From: Pseudeuparius sepicola
Taxonomy: Eukaryota > Arthropoda > Insecta > Coleoptera > Anthribidae
NCBI GenBank assembly: GCA_963920635.1
Contig: OY987298.1
Span: forward strand, 144,558,257-144,622,256
DNA: 64,000 nt
Reading direction: 5' to 3'
This document shows, one piece after another, positions 1 through 11,256 of the stretch; position 1 is the stretch's first letter, and each line of letters opens with the position of its first letter. Both the position numbers and the translations under genes were made by a program. Below the pieces are notes generated by a model. It did not search any database and had not been told where the DNA came from. It worked only from the letters and a program-made list of their open reading frames with translations.

Positions 1-2071
1 TTTTATATCTTCTTGCAATGTTTTTGTTGTTTATAGCTTTTAGATATGAGTATTTGGTATTAAATTAAACGTCTAGATGTCACCAATCAAAATATGCCAA
101 AAACTAGTGTCATAATTTGACACCCGGTGTCAAAAAGGGTGGAAACCTTGACACCCTTTTCAAATATGAAAAAACCCGGTGTAAACCCATCTCTAATATT
201 TCTTATTATATTTCTTTGAAAACGGAAACTTAAAACATTTTATTGGCATATTATAATAAATTTAATTGACAAAAAATAAACAATGCAGACAATATAGTGT
301 TTGGTATGTATGATGTGTTTCCATGGTTACTCTCAAATTATTTCAAAGGTGCTTTGTTGTAAATTAGTTATTGTCAGATAAGGTGAATAAAACGTCAAAA
401 ATATTACAGAAATGTATCTAAATATTGAAACACTTACGAATTAAAATATAAAATAGGTATATGTTAAATATCAGAGAGCATAATATAGAGTTTCTTAAAT
501 GTAGTTTACTTTGCTGTATATTACTATTTTAAAGCCATATATTCGGTATTTTTATTCAGCGCACGGAAGGTTTTTCCATGCGCTGTTTCCGGGCGCTAGC
601 CCGAAAAACCCCATCTTTCATTATTGCTAAAACAGATGAAAATAAGGTGTTTTCAAAGAAGTATAATAAAAAATATTTTTCGATATTGTCAAAAACAACG
701 GTCCTTTACTCTTGGAGACTAACAAAATTTTTCTAAATTTCTCGAAATGAACACCCTGTATAAAAAATCAAAAATATTTTAACAGTTTTGGGCGTTTTGG
801 AACAAGCAAGAGTTTTTATAAAGAGTGACTTTTTATCCTAAACCCACGAATAAAAAACTTTTCCCTCGTCTGGACATCAGAGTGGGACACGCTGTATAAT
901 GAAAATTTCATTTTCCATATACGCGACTGAATTTAAGATCCCAACGCCCCGACGGGCACTATGCGAACTAACTATATGGGCCATTGTCAGCTCTAGCTTT
1001 GGGCACACTTTGGGTTTAGACTGCGTTGTTCTTTGTGCTTGTTCATTGTTCTTGTCGTCTTCTATATAATTTTGTGGTCGTCTTCATAAAATTATTTGGT
1101 TATTAGGTAAAAGTTCCCCCCGACAATCGGCGCGCGCAGATTGTGGGGTGAAAACAGCGGCCGGGTTGGACGTAAACACGGCACAAATCTTTCCAAATTT
1201 CGGATTTTCCGCGGGTTTCCGCGAAGTTTCGATGTTGCAAAAGGTGCAAAATAGTGTGGTGATCAGTTTGAGCTGCATATAGTAAAAATTCATCCGGATT
1301 ATAACCACAAATATCGCCATGAAAAGTGAGGTGTCTAAGGAAATTTGAAAATTCATTTTCTCGGAAACTACGCCCGAGCACCAAAAACTAAGGTCAGATT
1401 CGTTCAGGGACCCCGAAAATAGGGGGTAGCCAAAATTTCAAAAAAATCGGGGCAGACATACACCGCGGGAAACTGTACTTACCGGTTATTATAAAGTTTA
1501 AACATTATTGTTTATGATTTATGTAATTGCAAAGGCAACAGGCAACTAAAAATGAACTAAAAGCAGAATTCGAAATAGAGAACTTTGTTGGTTAAATTAA
1601 ATTGATTCGAAACTTGTTCCATCTCGAAAATGTTTTCAGGAACAAACGAACAAAAAATGTTTAGGTTAGGACCTCGGCGATCGAATCAAGACAGTTTTTC
1701 GTCCGAATCTCGCACTAAAACTTCGTAATTACACTGCATAACACTTTAGCATGTTCAAATTCCACTTCTGATAACTGTGGGAGGCCTTTTGGGCGTGCTA
1801 CTCATAATAAAAATCACATTTTACTCGCTTTATTTCATTTTCGAACAACTCTTCTTTAACTCCTCTCTTTTTTGGCACAAGCGTGGCGGGAATATTTAAA
1901 CATTTGAATTCAACTGTTGTTATTTACCACATTATTATAATAGTCAACTTTAGAAAATAAACCTTTTTTGACTGATTTTGAACAAAAAAGAAAACATAAT
2001 ATACGGATCAACAAAATGGCAAGGCCCATATACTTAGTTTAGCATTTAGCAATCGCGTATAGCCGACTGCA
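1..2071. other. Gs-alpha intron at the left edge, no exon seen
   Basis: No Gs-alpha C-terminal exon was found here. 1,118-1,255 (AACAGCGGCCGGGTTGGACG, TTTTCCGCGGGTTTC) matches the captured segment in the element at 35,304. 1,405-1,475 (CGAAAATAGGGGG, AAAATCGGGG) resembles 15,825-15,880. The rest is AT-rich. Confidence 0.5.
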
Positions 2072-2077
2072 TAACTA

Positions 2078-2193
2078 CAGTGCGACACCCGAGAGAAGTC
2101 CAATGAAAAACTCAGTCTAATCGCCCACATTAATAACGTATGGATGGCGCTTGGACTGAGTTTTTCGTTGGACTTCTCTCGTGTGTTGCGCTG
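2078..2193. mobile_element. 116-bp hairpin MITE in Gs-alpha intron
   Basis: Near-perfect inverted repeat arms (CAGTGCGACACCCGAGAGAA at the left, its complement at the right) with a short loop, flanked by a direct TAACTA duplication at 2,072-2,077 and 2,194-2,199. It sits about 35 bp inside the intron from the exon 5 donor of Gs-alpha. Confidence 0.8.
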
Positions 2194-2232
2194 TAACTAC
2201 GAAATATTCCCAGCCCGTCCCGAGGCGCTCAC

Positions 2233-2483
2233 CGGCCATGATCTTCTCGGCGAGCAGGTCCTGCTTGTTGAGGAACAGTATGACGGAGATGGTGCGCAGC
2301 CAGCGGTTGTTCCAGATGGAGCGGAACAGGTCGAGGCTCTCGCGCAGCCTGTTCTGGGTCGGGTCCTCGCGCAGCACCATGTTGTACGAGCTGCACGCCG
2401 TCACGAAGATTATCGCCGTCACGTCGTTGAAGCACTGGATCCACTTGCGGCGCTCGTCGCGCTGCCCGCCCACGTCGAACATG
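2233..2483 (-). CDS. Galphas: Gs-alpha coding exon 5 (switch II and NKQD box)
   Basis: Minus-strand exon of the stimulatory G-protein alpha subunit, which couples receptors to adenylyl cyclase at the inner plasma membrane. It starts after a CAG acceptor with one base that completes the histidine codon split with the previous exon, then encodes [20 protein letters not shown], the catalytic glutamine (about residue 221) lying in DVGGQ. Near the end is the guanine-specificity box NKQD (residues 286-289). The exon ends in phase 1 at a GTGAGC donor after EKIMA. Residue numbers assume the MGCFGG start. The remaining exons, roughly 80 residues including the receptor-binding C terminus, would lie left of base 1; I looked for them in 1-2232 and did not find them. 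Confidence 0.96.
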
Positions 2484-2644
2484 CTGAGCGGGGAGGGGGG
2501 GGGATCGGACATTAGCGTCTCACGGTCGATTGTTTTAGGCGGAAAGGTGGCGAACGTTACAAATTTTAAGTTTTAACAGAATATTTTGCTAAAAATGCAT
2601 CAAAATACAGGCTGGCTCACTATAAATTGTTCAGAGCTGGGAAA

Positions 2645-3190
2645 GATCGCGCCAAAAACGATCTCGATCATAGATCAGATCGTTTTTCAAATAAAGATCT
2701 AAGATCGTTTAAAAATAGATCTTTTCATGCAAAAACGATCTTAGATCAAAGATTGTCTAAAAATGATCTATTTAAATCTAAGATCTTCTAAACTATCTAA
2801 GATCTTCTAAATGTTTATTTGTGAAAATACTCAAATTTTTTTGGTTTTATTGCAAAAATGTCGTATTTTTGTTGTGTGGTGAGATGTGCAATAAGGCGAG
2901 AATTAAAACAATAATATACCTAATATGTTAACGAGTGTGGTATATGTATACTTAAATAGATACTTAAAAATATCTAAATCATAGATCAGATCATTTTTTT
3001 AAAAAAGATCTAAGATCGTTTAAAAATCGATATTTTCATACAAAAACGATTTTAGATTAAAGATCGTCTAAAAACGATCTGTTTAAAAACGATTATTCTA
3101 TCTAAAATCTTTTAAATGATCTAAGATCTTCTAAAACAATCTAAGATCCTCTAAATGATCTAAGATCTTTGAACAAAATTCATGATCTTA
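2645..3190. repeat. Dense GATCTAAGATC-type motif array
   Basis: Dozens of AGATC/GATCT copies in both orientations, mostly as GATCTAAGATC or AAACGATCT, spaced by 8-15 bp; a plainer AT-rich gap occupies about 2,810-2,970. The motif returns once at 5,688-5,711 beside the right terminus, which ties the array to the element above. Confidence 0.75.
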
Positions 3191-3630
3191 TATAGTTAAT
3201 ACTTTAATAGATATAGATGTCTATAAATACTTTTCCTAATTTTGACATAGTATAAAGTGACATCTGTCAAAACCTGAGCAAGTGATGATATGTCCAGTTT
3301 TACGTAACTAGTCGTGTAAAGTAAAATTTTATGTAACTAGTTACGTAAAGTTACTACTTTAGCTGAACTGGTTACGTAAACAATCAGTTGATATAACTAT
3401 GGAGAATTCGACTTTTCTTGTAAAAACGTGTTCACCGATTATTTATGCAATTTATAATTTTTATAACTTAAGTTCTAAAATTCGGAATTTCGAAAAATAG
3501 ATAATTGAAAATAAAATTCAAATTAATTCTTCTAAAAATATATATACCTACCTTTCTATCTACATTATTTTGTATAAAAAATCACAGAAACGTTTCAAAA
3601 ACGAACTACTTACAACAATTGAGGTCAATA

Positions 3631-4875
3631 TACAGGGTGTTCACTTTTAAGTGGACACAAATCGATAAAAAATGTATTTTGTGAGATATTTTCAAAAACC
3701 TTTTTTTGTTCGAAAGGCCTTCAAAAACCGCTTCTTTTGACCTTTCTGCCATTTTCAAAATGCAAATCTAGGGCCGGCTGCGATTTTTTTATACCCCCGA
3801 TTTTTACGAAAACCATTTAGCGATTTTTTTATTTAAAATCTGACCCCACAGCGTTAATCAGAACACCCCGAAACCCCGATATACCAAATTTGAATAAAAA
3901 ATATACAGGGAGTTCCATTCTGCAGGGTGTCTAAAGTTTAGCAAAATAGGAATTTTAAAGGCATCTGCCCAGTCAAGAGTGCCATGGAATCCCCTCAAAA
4001 CAGTTGAATGGTCAATAGGACCACTCAAGGTGTTGGTGTGCAAAGATCCAATACAAAATATACAGAGTGTTCTTATCTGTGCCATCCCAAATTACTGAAT
4101 TTTTGGAACTTTATACTGGTCAAAAATCGAGTATATCAAAACCGCTACACACACTATAAACGAACTAAATCTAAAAAATACAGAAATCTGCCAGTCAGTA
4201 AGTCCATATCAGTTAAGATGGCTGGTGTGCCACAACAGGAAACGCACAGAAAATGTATCATCTTAGACAATGAGTTTGAGATAGGTTCAATAATTTAAAT
4301 TGTTTTTATTTGTTGGTTGGCATTTGGTAAAGAAATACATTACTTTTGCGTTTATCAATATTTTTTCAATGATTCCACAGCACTCATGACCCGTATAGTT
4401 TCATAAAAATTCACCATTTTGAGATGGCAAAAGATAAGAACACTCTGTATATTTTGTATTGGACCTTTGCACACCAACACCTTGAGTGGTCCTATTGACC
4501 ATTCAACTGTTTTGAGGGGATTCCATGGCACACTTGACCCGCCAGATGTCTTTAAAATTCCTATTTTGCTCAACTTTGACACCCTGCAGAATGGAACTCC
4601 CTGTATATTTTTTATTCAAATTTGGTATATAGGGGTTTTTGGGTGTTCTGATTAACGCTGTATGGTCAGATTTTAAATAAAAAAATGCCTAAATAGATTT
4701 TGTGAAAATCGGGGTTTAAAAAAAATCTTAGCCGGCCCTGGAATTGCAATTTGACAAATGTGTTGACGTAGAAAGTTGCGCATTTTGAAGACCTTTGCAT
4801 ATATATATTTTTTTTAATATCCCACCAAATCAATTTTTTATTGATTTGTGTCCACTTAAAAGTGAACACCCTGTA
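3631..4875. mobile_element. Foldback element, TACAGGGTGTTCAC ends
   Basis: Long palindrome: the left arm (3,631 to about 4,080) reappears inverted at about 4,425-4,875, with a TA on each side. ORFs on both strands are arm shadows. The centre (about 4,085-4,420) shows nothing recognisable. Confidence 0.8.
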
Positions 4876-4968
4876 TATGTAGATATAAAAACAAAAACTC
4901 TTATTCCTACAACAACCTAGAGCACTATTTCTTATTCTTCAAAAATAAAACATTATTTTCGTAATATA

Positions 4969-5680
4969 TAGGGTGAGTCACATCTAAAGTCAGAGCCGAA
5001 AACACGAGGTAGAGTTCGCTAAAATAAGCACATATGCTTAATAAACATTAGCTCAAAAACGCTTGGTTCTCCATATACAGCGTGTTGAAACTTTTCCAAA
5101 TATTTTTTTAATTTCTTTCGAGCCTGTTTAGGAATTCCAACAAAATTTGATACATATTATGGGTTGTCATTTTGTGCAATAATTTAGCCCTGTTCAGATG
5201 AGCAGCGGCGTAGATACAATAATTTTATTTTAAATGCCAGCATAATCACCTTGGCACTAGTTTAAAAAATCGGAAATTACGAAGAAACTGTACCAGAAAT
5301 AAAAAAATACCAAGAGGCGCTTTTTGTTCCAAATTGAATGGGCGATCCAAAAAAGGCAAATTTTTTTGTTTTGGCACAGGACCGTACTACTTTTTTATAC
5401 AATTATTTACAGTAACTATTTGTATCTACGCCGCTGATCATCTAACCGGGGTCAAATTATTGACAAAATGGCAACCGTCCAATGAATAATGTGTACCAAA
5501 TTTGGTTGGAATTCCTAAATGGGCTCGAAAGAAATTAAAAAAATATTTGGAAAAGTTTCAACACGCTGTATATGGAGAACCAAGCGTTTTTGAGCTAATG
5601 TTTATTAAGCATATGTGCTTACCTTAGCGAACTCTACCTTGTGTTTTCGGCTCTGACTTTAGATGTGACTCACCCTGTAT
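4969..5680. mobile_element. Foldback element, GGGTGAGTCACAT ends
   Basis: Arms of about 300 bp: TAGGGTGAGTCACATCTAAA at the left and its complement ending CACCCTGTA at the right. The inner parts (about 5,090-5,230 against 5,420-5,560) are also mirrored. No coding capacity seen. Confidence 0.8.
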
Positions 5681-5781
5681 TCAAAACGATCTTTTTTTTT
5701 AAATAGATCTGCCCAGCTCTGTATCTGATTTTGGCGACAACAGCGTAGGGGCTGTCGTATTCCGGACGATCGGGTACTTAC

Positions 5782-5960
5782 TGGAAATTGACCTTGTCGA
5801 CCTGGAACAGCGTCTCGAAGATGCCGCTGGTGAGCACCCTGCAGCGCAATATGTCCTGCTCGGTGGGCACATAGTCGGACCGCTTGATCACGTCCACCTG
5901 GTCGAGGAAGTACTTCGCGCAGTCAATCAGCTGGTATTCGTTGCTGCGCTCGTACGTCGA
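5782..5960 (-). CDS. Galphas: Gs-alpha coding exon 4 (switch I, ADP-ribosylation arginine)
   Basis: Encodes residues 155-213 plus two bases of His214, between a TAG acceptor and a GTAAGT donor. It begins [20 protein letters not shown], typical of the helical-domain/linker junction of Gs-alpha. The segment LRCRVLTSG holds the GTPase arginine (Arg195 here), which is the residue modified by cholera toxin in this family, and the switch I threonine (Thr198). Phase 2 at the end matches the single leading base of the next exon. One residue is odd: [11 protein letters not shown] has leucine where I expect a basic residue in most Gs-alpha proteins; that comparison is from memory. Confidence 0.96.
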
Positions 5961-6181
5961 CTACGCACCAAAATGTTCGTTTATTTCAACGGAAAATCAA
6001 TTTTAAGTAAGATAAACAGCAGTTTCGTTACAAAAAAACACTTTTAGTACATTTCTGAGCACCAAAACCAAAGCGCAATAATGGGGAAGTTGCACTTTTT
6101 TTAATGACAATGAAAATGAAAACTAGGAACAAAAATACTAGACATGTACTTTTGTTTTTTTTTTTTTCATTTCGAGTTTAT

Positions 6182-6525
6182 TTAAGAGGGGGTTGCCGAC
6201 AGCGAAAGTGACGTTAGATTTCGTATTTTTTTAAGTTGTATAGCATAAAATCTAATAACATTTTACCTGGCAAAAATTTAGTACAAACATCTCTGTCTTC
6301 GTTTTAATCATAACATCTTAAAAGCATATGCACTGGAATTATTATTTTCCCGAGGTTTTCATAACCTATAAAACAAAATACTGATTTTAAGATCTTATGA
6401 TTAAAATGAAGACAGAGATGTTTGTACTAAATTTTTGCCAGGCAAAATGTTATTAGATTTTATGCTATACAACTTAAAAAATACGAAATCTAACGTCACT
6501 TTCGCTGTCGGCAACCCCCTCTTAA
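6182..6525. mobile_element. TTAA-flanked MITE
   Basis: Inverted arms of about 150 bp (AGAGGGGGTTGCCGACAGCG and complement) flanked on both sides by TTAA, the target used by piggyBac- and Kolobok-type elements. A short AT-rich loop separates the arms. No ORF. Confidence 0.75.
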
Positions 6526-7097
6526 GCTAAAAAATAATATTTTTCTATTTACGTGACGTCATCGAGCGGATATTTGAAAGTGGCGCACAAGCTAGTGATT
6601 TTTAGTTCAAAATGTTGGTGGGATTGTCAACAACCCTGGGTTATCTGGTTCTAAACCAAGAACGGTAGACGCACAGGATTGCTCGATCTGGTAAGCGTAA
6701 TGTTCGCCAGTCGGCAGATGGGTGTGACGTCAGCGCTAGACTAACGGTGTTATTTATACATCAGCGGTGCGGGTTTTGACGTGGGTTTTGACTGTGTTTT
6801 CTTTATTTTATGTAACCTGTTTTTAGTTTTCAATCTATTATTGAATATTTATACTAAATTAGTACCATCTTGCTTAGTATTAAAAACGTAAGAACTAATA
6901 TATTTTGTCAAATTATCTCCCTAATATCGAATGTTTTGTGCCATTATAGTTACAAGTTAGATTTGAGATCTCCTCGTCATTGTCTTCGATTTTTTTGTAG
7001 GTACTGGGTTATTTAATAGGTAGGTACTTATATTTTATCATTTTAAATACACTTTACCCTATACTTTATTTTTATTAGGTATTTATTTAGAATACAT

Positions 7098-7426
7098 TAT
7101 GACAGGAACGAGGTGTGCTGTTTATGGTTGTAATCATTGAGTAAAGGAATAAATAGGGGAAGATTTACTCAATGATAGGGGATTATTCCTTTACTCAATG
7201 TTGTAATACAACTTACGCTTTAAAAAAAGCAGGCGAAAATATTATGTTCCATACCTTCCTCAAGTCAAAAGATATGGTTTCACAAACGATTAGGAGAGCA
7301 TGGGTGGCAAGATGTAAAAGAATGGACAGTTTCAACCCTAATAACAGTCATATTTGTTCTCGTCATTTTACGGAAAATGACTATGAAAGAGATTTACAGA
7401 GTGAACTGCTAGGTAAAAGAGTTTAA
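7098..7426 (+). pseudogene. THAP zinc-finger domain remnant of transposase
   Basis: Begins MTGTRCAVYGCNH (the CxxxxC start of a THAP domain), then a stop and a short local duplication (ATTCCTTTACTCAATG-like, about 7,130-7,205). The domain resumes in the frame FHTFLKSKDMVSQTIRRAWV and ends ICSRHFTENDY, the expected C-x2-H-F of THAP. The interruption makes it non-functional as it stands. Confidence 0.75.
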
Positions 7427-7451
7427 CCTTTCCATCTTCATCCAAAGCTTC

Positions 7452-7772
7452 TTTAACTACAGATTAAATCTTGCAAGAAGAGTAGTTGAAAATGCATTTG
7501 GCATTTTAGCCAAACGATTTAGAGTTTTTTGACTAAAATTAATTTGAATGTGGAAAAAGTGCAAACCATAACATCGGCATGTTGCACATTACATAATTTT
7601 AGAGACCCGAATGTCCTACTTCCATCCTAGAAGAGCTTGATAAAGACTACCTATATATTTCAATTTGGACTTTCTTACCAAACATGCTCACCAAGACATG
7701 CTTGCGTTGCTGCCCAAGAGGAGTTTTGTGATTATTTCGTGAATGAGGGAGCTGTGCCTTGGCAGCGGAATA
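7452..7772 (+). pseudogene. DDE_4 (Harbinger-like) transposase C-terminal remnant
   Basis: In fragments separated by stops and frameshifts: FNYRLNLARRVVENAFGILA-KRFRVF, then NLNVEKVQTITSACCTLHNF, and later AAQEEFCDYFVNEGAVPWQR. These are the family's characteristic RxxVExAFGILxxRF, LHNF and the closing YFxxxGxVxWQ. The central catalytic part is missing. Confidence 0.8.
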
Positions 7773-9102
7773 CATAAATAAAACATATTGTAACATTTCA
7801 CACACTTTTTATCTAAGTATATTATCTTTAAAACTATGTACTCTCCTCTTTCTCGTCTAATGCCTCAAACAAAACTAGTATCAAAATATAACCTTTCTTG
7901 TGTTCAAATTTTCAATGTTAGTACTCCTGAAGTTCACGCAAAACTTGACGGAAAATAGGACATGCTCTAATTCGTGAAGTAACTTCATGAAGAAATTCAT
8001 GAATTAATTCATGAAGAAATTGCCAGTGTAATACACGACTTTTTATAATAATTTGCCCTTGAAGTGACTTCATGAATTAATTCATGAAGAAATTGTCAAT
8101 GTAAAACAGGCATCACAGAGTGTGTACCAGTACAGGTGCAATAAAACCAAATGTCAAGTCCTATAAGCGCCTTTTAGCGAACCTTTTGTGAAACATAATT
8201 TTCATAGTGTTTATTAAGAGTATTATACTCGTAATAAATTGAAACTAAAATTTGGCATACATTATTTTTAATATTAATTTATAAAATAATATCGCAAAAG
8301 ATTAGTATCATACTTACCGTCTTTCAAACGTTCAAAATACTTTGTATAATAATAATATTTTATATTTGCCTCAGCCAGAGGCCTCGGCAACTAAATTCCA
8401 CATGAGTCATAAAAAGTTGAACTTCAGTGCCTTGGTACATAAATAACTATTTTCGAAATTAATCCCTTAGTCTTGATACATTCTAAGTAAAAAATAAAAG
8501 TTCTCTGTGCTCTTAATAGTGTATAAAAATCAAAGGATTGGCAAAAGTAGCTCAAAAACACAGAACATCCACAGAAAACCCACCCTTTCTATATTTTGAA
8601 CGGTAGCTCCCGGCACGCTTAGCAGATAGCAGTCTAGCGGTGACGTCACGCCGGCGGAGAGATTTGCCCGATCGAGCAATCCTGTGCATCTACCGTTCTT
8701 GGTTCTAAACTATGAATTTTGTCTTCTCTTGTCAATCGGTTTCGGCGTTTATCATGTGATTTTCGAGGTTCTATGGAGTTTTTTGTGAAATTATGCCTGA
8801 ACTTTCTTCATTGAAAATATTTTGGCTTCATACTTACTTATTTATTTGCGGATAAGCCAGTTATACTATTTAAAAACGTAAGCCAGCATTTTATTACCTA
8901 TTTCTCTTTCTCTTCAGAGGTAACAGAAAAATATGAATTTTGCCTCTAAATATCCACCTACCATTTTAATTTTTAAACACAATAAAAATCAAGATCAAAA
9001 AATTGCGTTGTTACCTCAGCTGCTTGAAAAATACAAACTGACAACTACAAAAATCAAGATTAGGCTGACAACTGATGACACTGACAGACGCACATATTAG
9101 CT

Positions 9103-9241
9103 TTGTTCGCGGAACAGTTCGGAACCAGTTGTGAACTAGTAACTGTCGCTGTGATTGATTAATTCAAATTTTAGATTTTTTTTGAGCCAATCACATTGAT
9201 AGTTACTGGTTCAGAACTGTTCCGAACTGCTCCGCGAACAA
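9103..9241. mobile_element. Short TIR MITE (TTGTTCGCGGAACAG)
   Basis: 139 bp with arms TTGTTCGCGGAACAGTTCGG and inverted TCCGAACTGCTCCGCGAACA, also matching internally (GTTCAGAACTG). No clear target duplication. Related half-sites (GTTCTGAAC) occur at about 53,005 and 53,085. Confidence 0.65.
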
Positions 9242-9768
9242 TGCTATTACTATTAGAGGATAGACGCATGCGCTGATGACGCGTCGCTACCAACCTGACG
9301 GTGCAACTATACGGAAATTCCTAGTTACCGCTTGATGACGTCAATGTTGAAAAATTACGTTTTAAAATGCAATAACGGCTTTGATGCAAACTATATTCGA
9401 TTGAAAGTTGAATTATAGGAAATAAAAATGTTTTTTTTTGTTCTAAAAAAAAAGAGATTTCCACTTTGATTTTAACTAAGTCCAACTACCCCATTCTAAC
9501 AAGGAATCAACCGACATTTGCGCTGTAACACAATAATTTTTAAATATAGGCAATAATTACTTCGTTTAAAAAAAAATTGACAGATCTTGACTGATAACAA
9601 GCCTATTTTAGTTATTTTCAACACTAATATTTGCAAAAATTACATTATTTTCGATAGAAAATAATTACTTATTGCAATAGTCGTTGTGAATGAACCTCGG
9701 AATGAATTTTATGTAGTGGGTAACATAAAATTTTCCTTCTGTAATGCCGGTAAAAGGTTTTGTAAAAG

Positions 9769-10739
9769 CTGGACCAACACTATATTAAAGACCTGTGCAT
9801 AGCACTGTTTCAAGCGATCGCCACTAGCGCCACACAACGAAACAAATTTACATGGTGGTTTAATGTTAAAACACCATTGTTGCAGAATCTTTTAGGAAAT
9901 AAAAACATGCAAATATGTCCGTTACAACGAATTTAATATCCAAAATATATTTGTTTGTTATGTCCCTCTAATTTGACAAGTTCACATGGCGTATTTCCAT
10001 ACATTTTCTTAAGAAAAGCGAGTCTAAAAAGCAAGTAAGAGTATTTGGTATCTTTTGGTTTGAAATGTAATCCATGGCAAGTAAGCATAAAACGCATTAG
10101 ATTTTTCAGTTTCTTCTTTATATGGAGTACTATTGGTTCGCTTTGGAGCTATAAACAAAATTTTCTATACTCAAATGTGATATTGTCTGCTTTTTTTAGG
10201 ACACTAAGAAAAACAATTACTTTATTTCCTTGCGCTAACGTTTCGGTCTTTTATTTAAAACCTTCTTCTATTTTCATTTTTGCATATGTTACAAAATACT
10301 CTTCCAAAATAATATCTAGAATTTTCGCTTCTTCAGCTGGTTGATCAGATCATCCCATAATTCCAAAATAGTATTTATTCTTCTGCAATTCACCTAATGG
10401 TCTGTGCCGTGTGCATACCATTTTCTTCATGTGCATAGAAATTTCATGTTATCACAAACAAATCTACCTATAAAAGCTGTGTTAACAGGATAAAACTGCT
10501 AAATACTGGAAGCAAAGACAATTCGATACCGTATAAAGAAAGCAAATCGTAATAAAGCTGGATATTTAAAATTTGGGACATTTTAAACGTCAGTAACTGA
10601 CATACCAATAACCACAGAATACCCCGCCTCATAGCCTATAATAAGTCGCCATTTTTTTCGTCAAGTGGCGCCACCCCAGTCTGTACACAAGAATGAAATA
10701 TGACGTCATGCTCAGATCTTTAATATAGTGTCGGTCCAG
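9769..10739. mobile_element. TIR element, CTGGACCAACACTATATTAA family, copy 1
   Basis: Inverted ends CTGGACCAACAC...GTGTCGGTCCAG with a 7-bp duplication GTAAAAG on both sides (9,762-9,768 and 10,740-10,746). Also found at 29,929 and 56,245. The 7-bp duplication is close to that of the P superfamily, but I find no convincing transposase motif. Confidence 0.8.
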
Positions 10740-10755
10740 GTAAAAGTAGTTACAT

Positions 10756-10880
10756 ATTCAGTGTGTCCCCGGATAAACAAATTGTAAAAGACAAACAATC
10801 TTCAAAGTGAAATTTGAGCTTGTGGAGTCCAACCTTGCTTGTTTTGAAGCTAGTTGTGACATAATGTAATATTTGAAAAA
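10756..10880 (+). repeat. Truncated copy of the CAGTGTGTCC foldback arm
   Basis: CAGTGTGTCCCCGGATA followed by TTTGAGCTTGTGGAGTCCAA and TTGTGACATAAT matches the left arm of the palindrome at 60,464-61,232. Only this one arm is present. The rest of 10,747-11,022 is AT-rich intron with nothing recognisable. Confidence 0.6.
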
Positions 10881-11022
10881 AAAAAAAATTATTGACAATT
10901 ATAGACTAGAACAGATGTAGCATATTCATAAGGGCTTGTGAAATTGGGTAATCGGAAGCATAATTCGTTTGATAAAAGAAAATATGAAACAAATCTCAAT
11001 TTCTTAAGGAATCGTCTCTCAC

Positions 11023-11190
11023 CTGAACCCCCTTGTCCTTCCACAGCGACTCAGTGTGCTCGTAGAACTCGGACGGGTAGTCAAAGTCCGGATCGGTGGC
11101 GCAGTCCTGTATCCAGTCCACGCGGGCCTGGTTCTCGGGTTTCTCGAGCGCCACCGGCGGACTCAGCGTCGACATCGCACCCGTTATGGT
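11023..11190 (-). CDS. Galphas: Gs-alpha coding exon 3 (helical domain)
   Basis: 56 codons in phase 0 at both ends (residues 99-154), starting [17 protein letters not shown] and ending SLWKDKGVQ. The acceptor is CAG and the donor GTGAGA. This is the Gs-alpha helical domain, including the FYEH motif. It is separated from the previous exon by only 66 bp (11,191-11,256), the shortest intron seen in the window, whereas the flanking introns are 3-5 kb and full of transposons. Confidence 0.96.
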
Positions 11191-11256
11191 CTGAAAAGTG
11201 GGAAAGAAACAATTTGTGCTTACCCGAAAACAAACAGAACTGAGGAGCAATCTCAC

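Larger units (their letters stand above)
2632..5721. mobile_element. Composite element with CAGAGCTGGG termini and GATC-rich left part
   Basis: The left end CAGAGCTGGGAAAGATC is inverted at the right end (GATCTGCCCAGCTCTG). CAG-R-G termini and subterminal repeats fit a non-autonomous hAT-type element, but I see no 8-bp duplication. Between the ends are a GATC-rich array (2,645-3,190) and two later foldback insertions (3,631-4,875 and 4,969-5,680). No coding remnant seen. Confidence 0.5.
6657..8701 (+). mobile_element. THAP plus DDE_4 DNA transposon, degenerate
   Basis: About 32-bp near-perfect terminal inverted repeats (CAAGAACGGTAGACGCACAG), bounded by the direct repeat GTTCTAAAC at 6,648-6,656 and 8,702-8,710. 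Inside lie a THAP remnant (about 7,098-7,426) and a Harbinger-like DDE_4 remnant (about 7,452-7,772). An ATGAAGAAATT repeat cluster (7,970-8,095) and a fragment of a dispersed repeat (8,366-8,453) fill the 3' part. Confidence 0.8.

Noticed and set aside
1..2232. Missing C-terminal Gs-alpha exon
   Set aside because: Searched the minus strand for the expected TCAVDTENI / RQYELL-type motifs; not present, so it lies beyond the left edge.
2144..2515. Plus-strand ORF of 123 residues
   Set aside because: It is the antisense of Gs-alpha exon 5; the minus strand encodes a near-invariant conserved protein there.
4355..4655. Mirrored ORFs on both strands (about 75-78 residues)
   Set aside because: Direct consequence of the palindrome at 3,631-4,875.
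10045..10344. 99-residue plus-strand ORF
   Set aside because: Lies within a transposon copy, is phenylalanine/serine-rich from AT bias, and is not shared by the other two copies.
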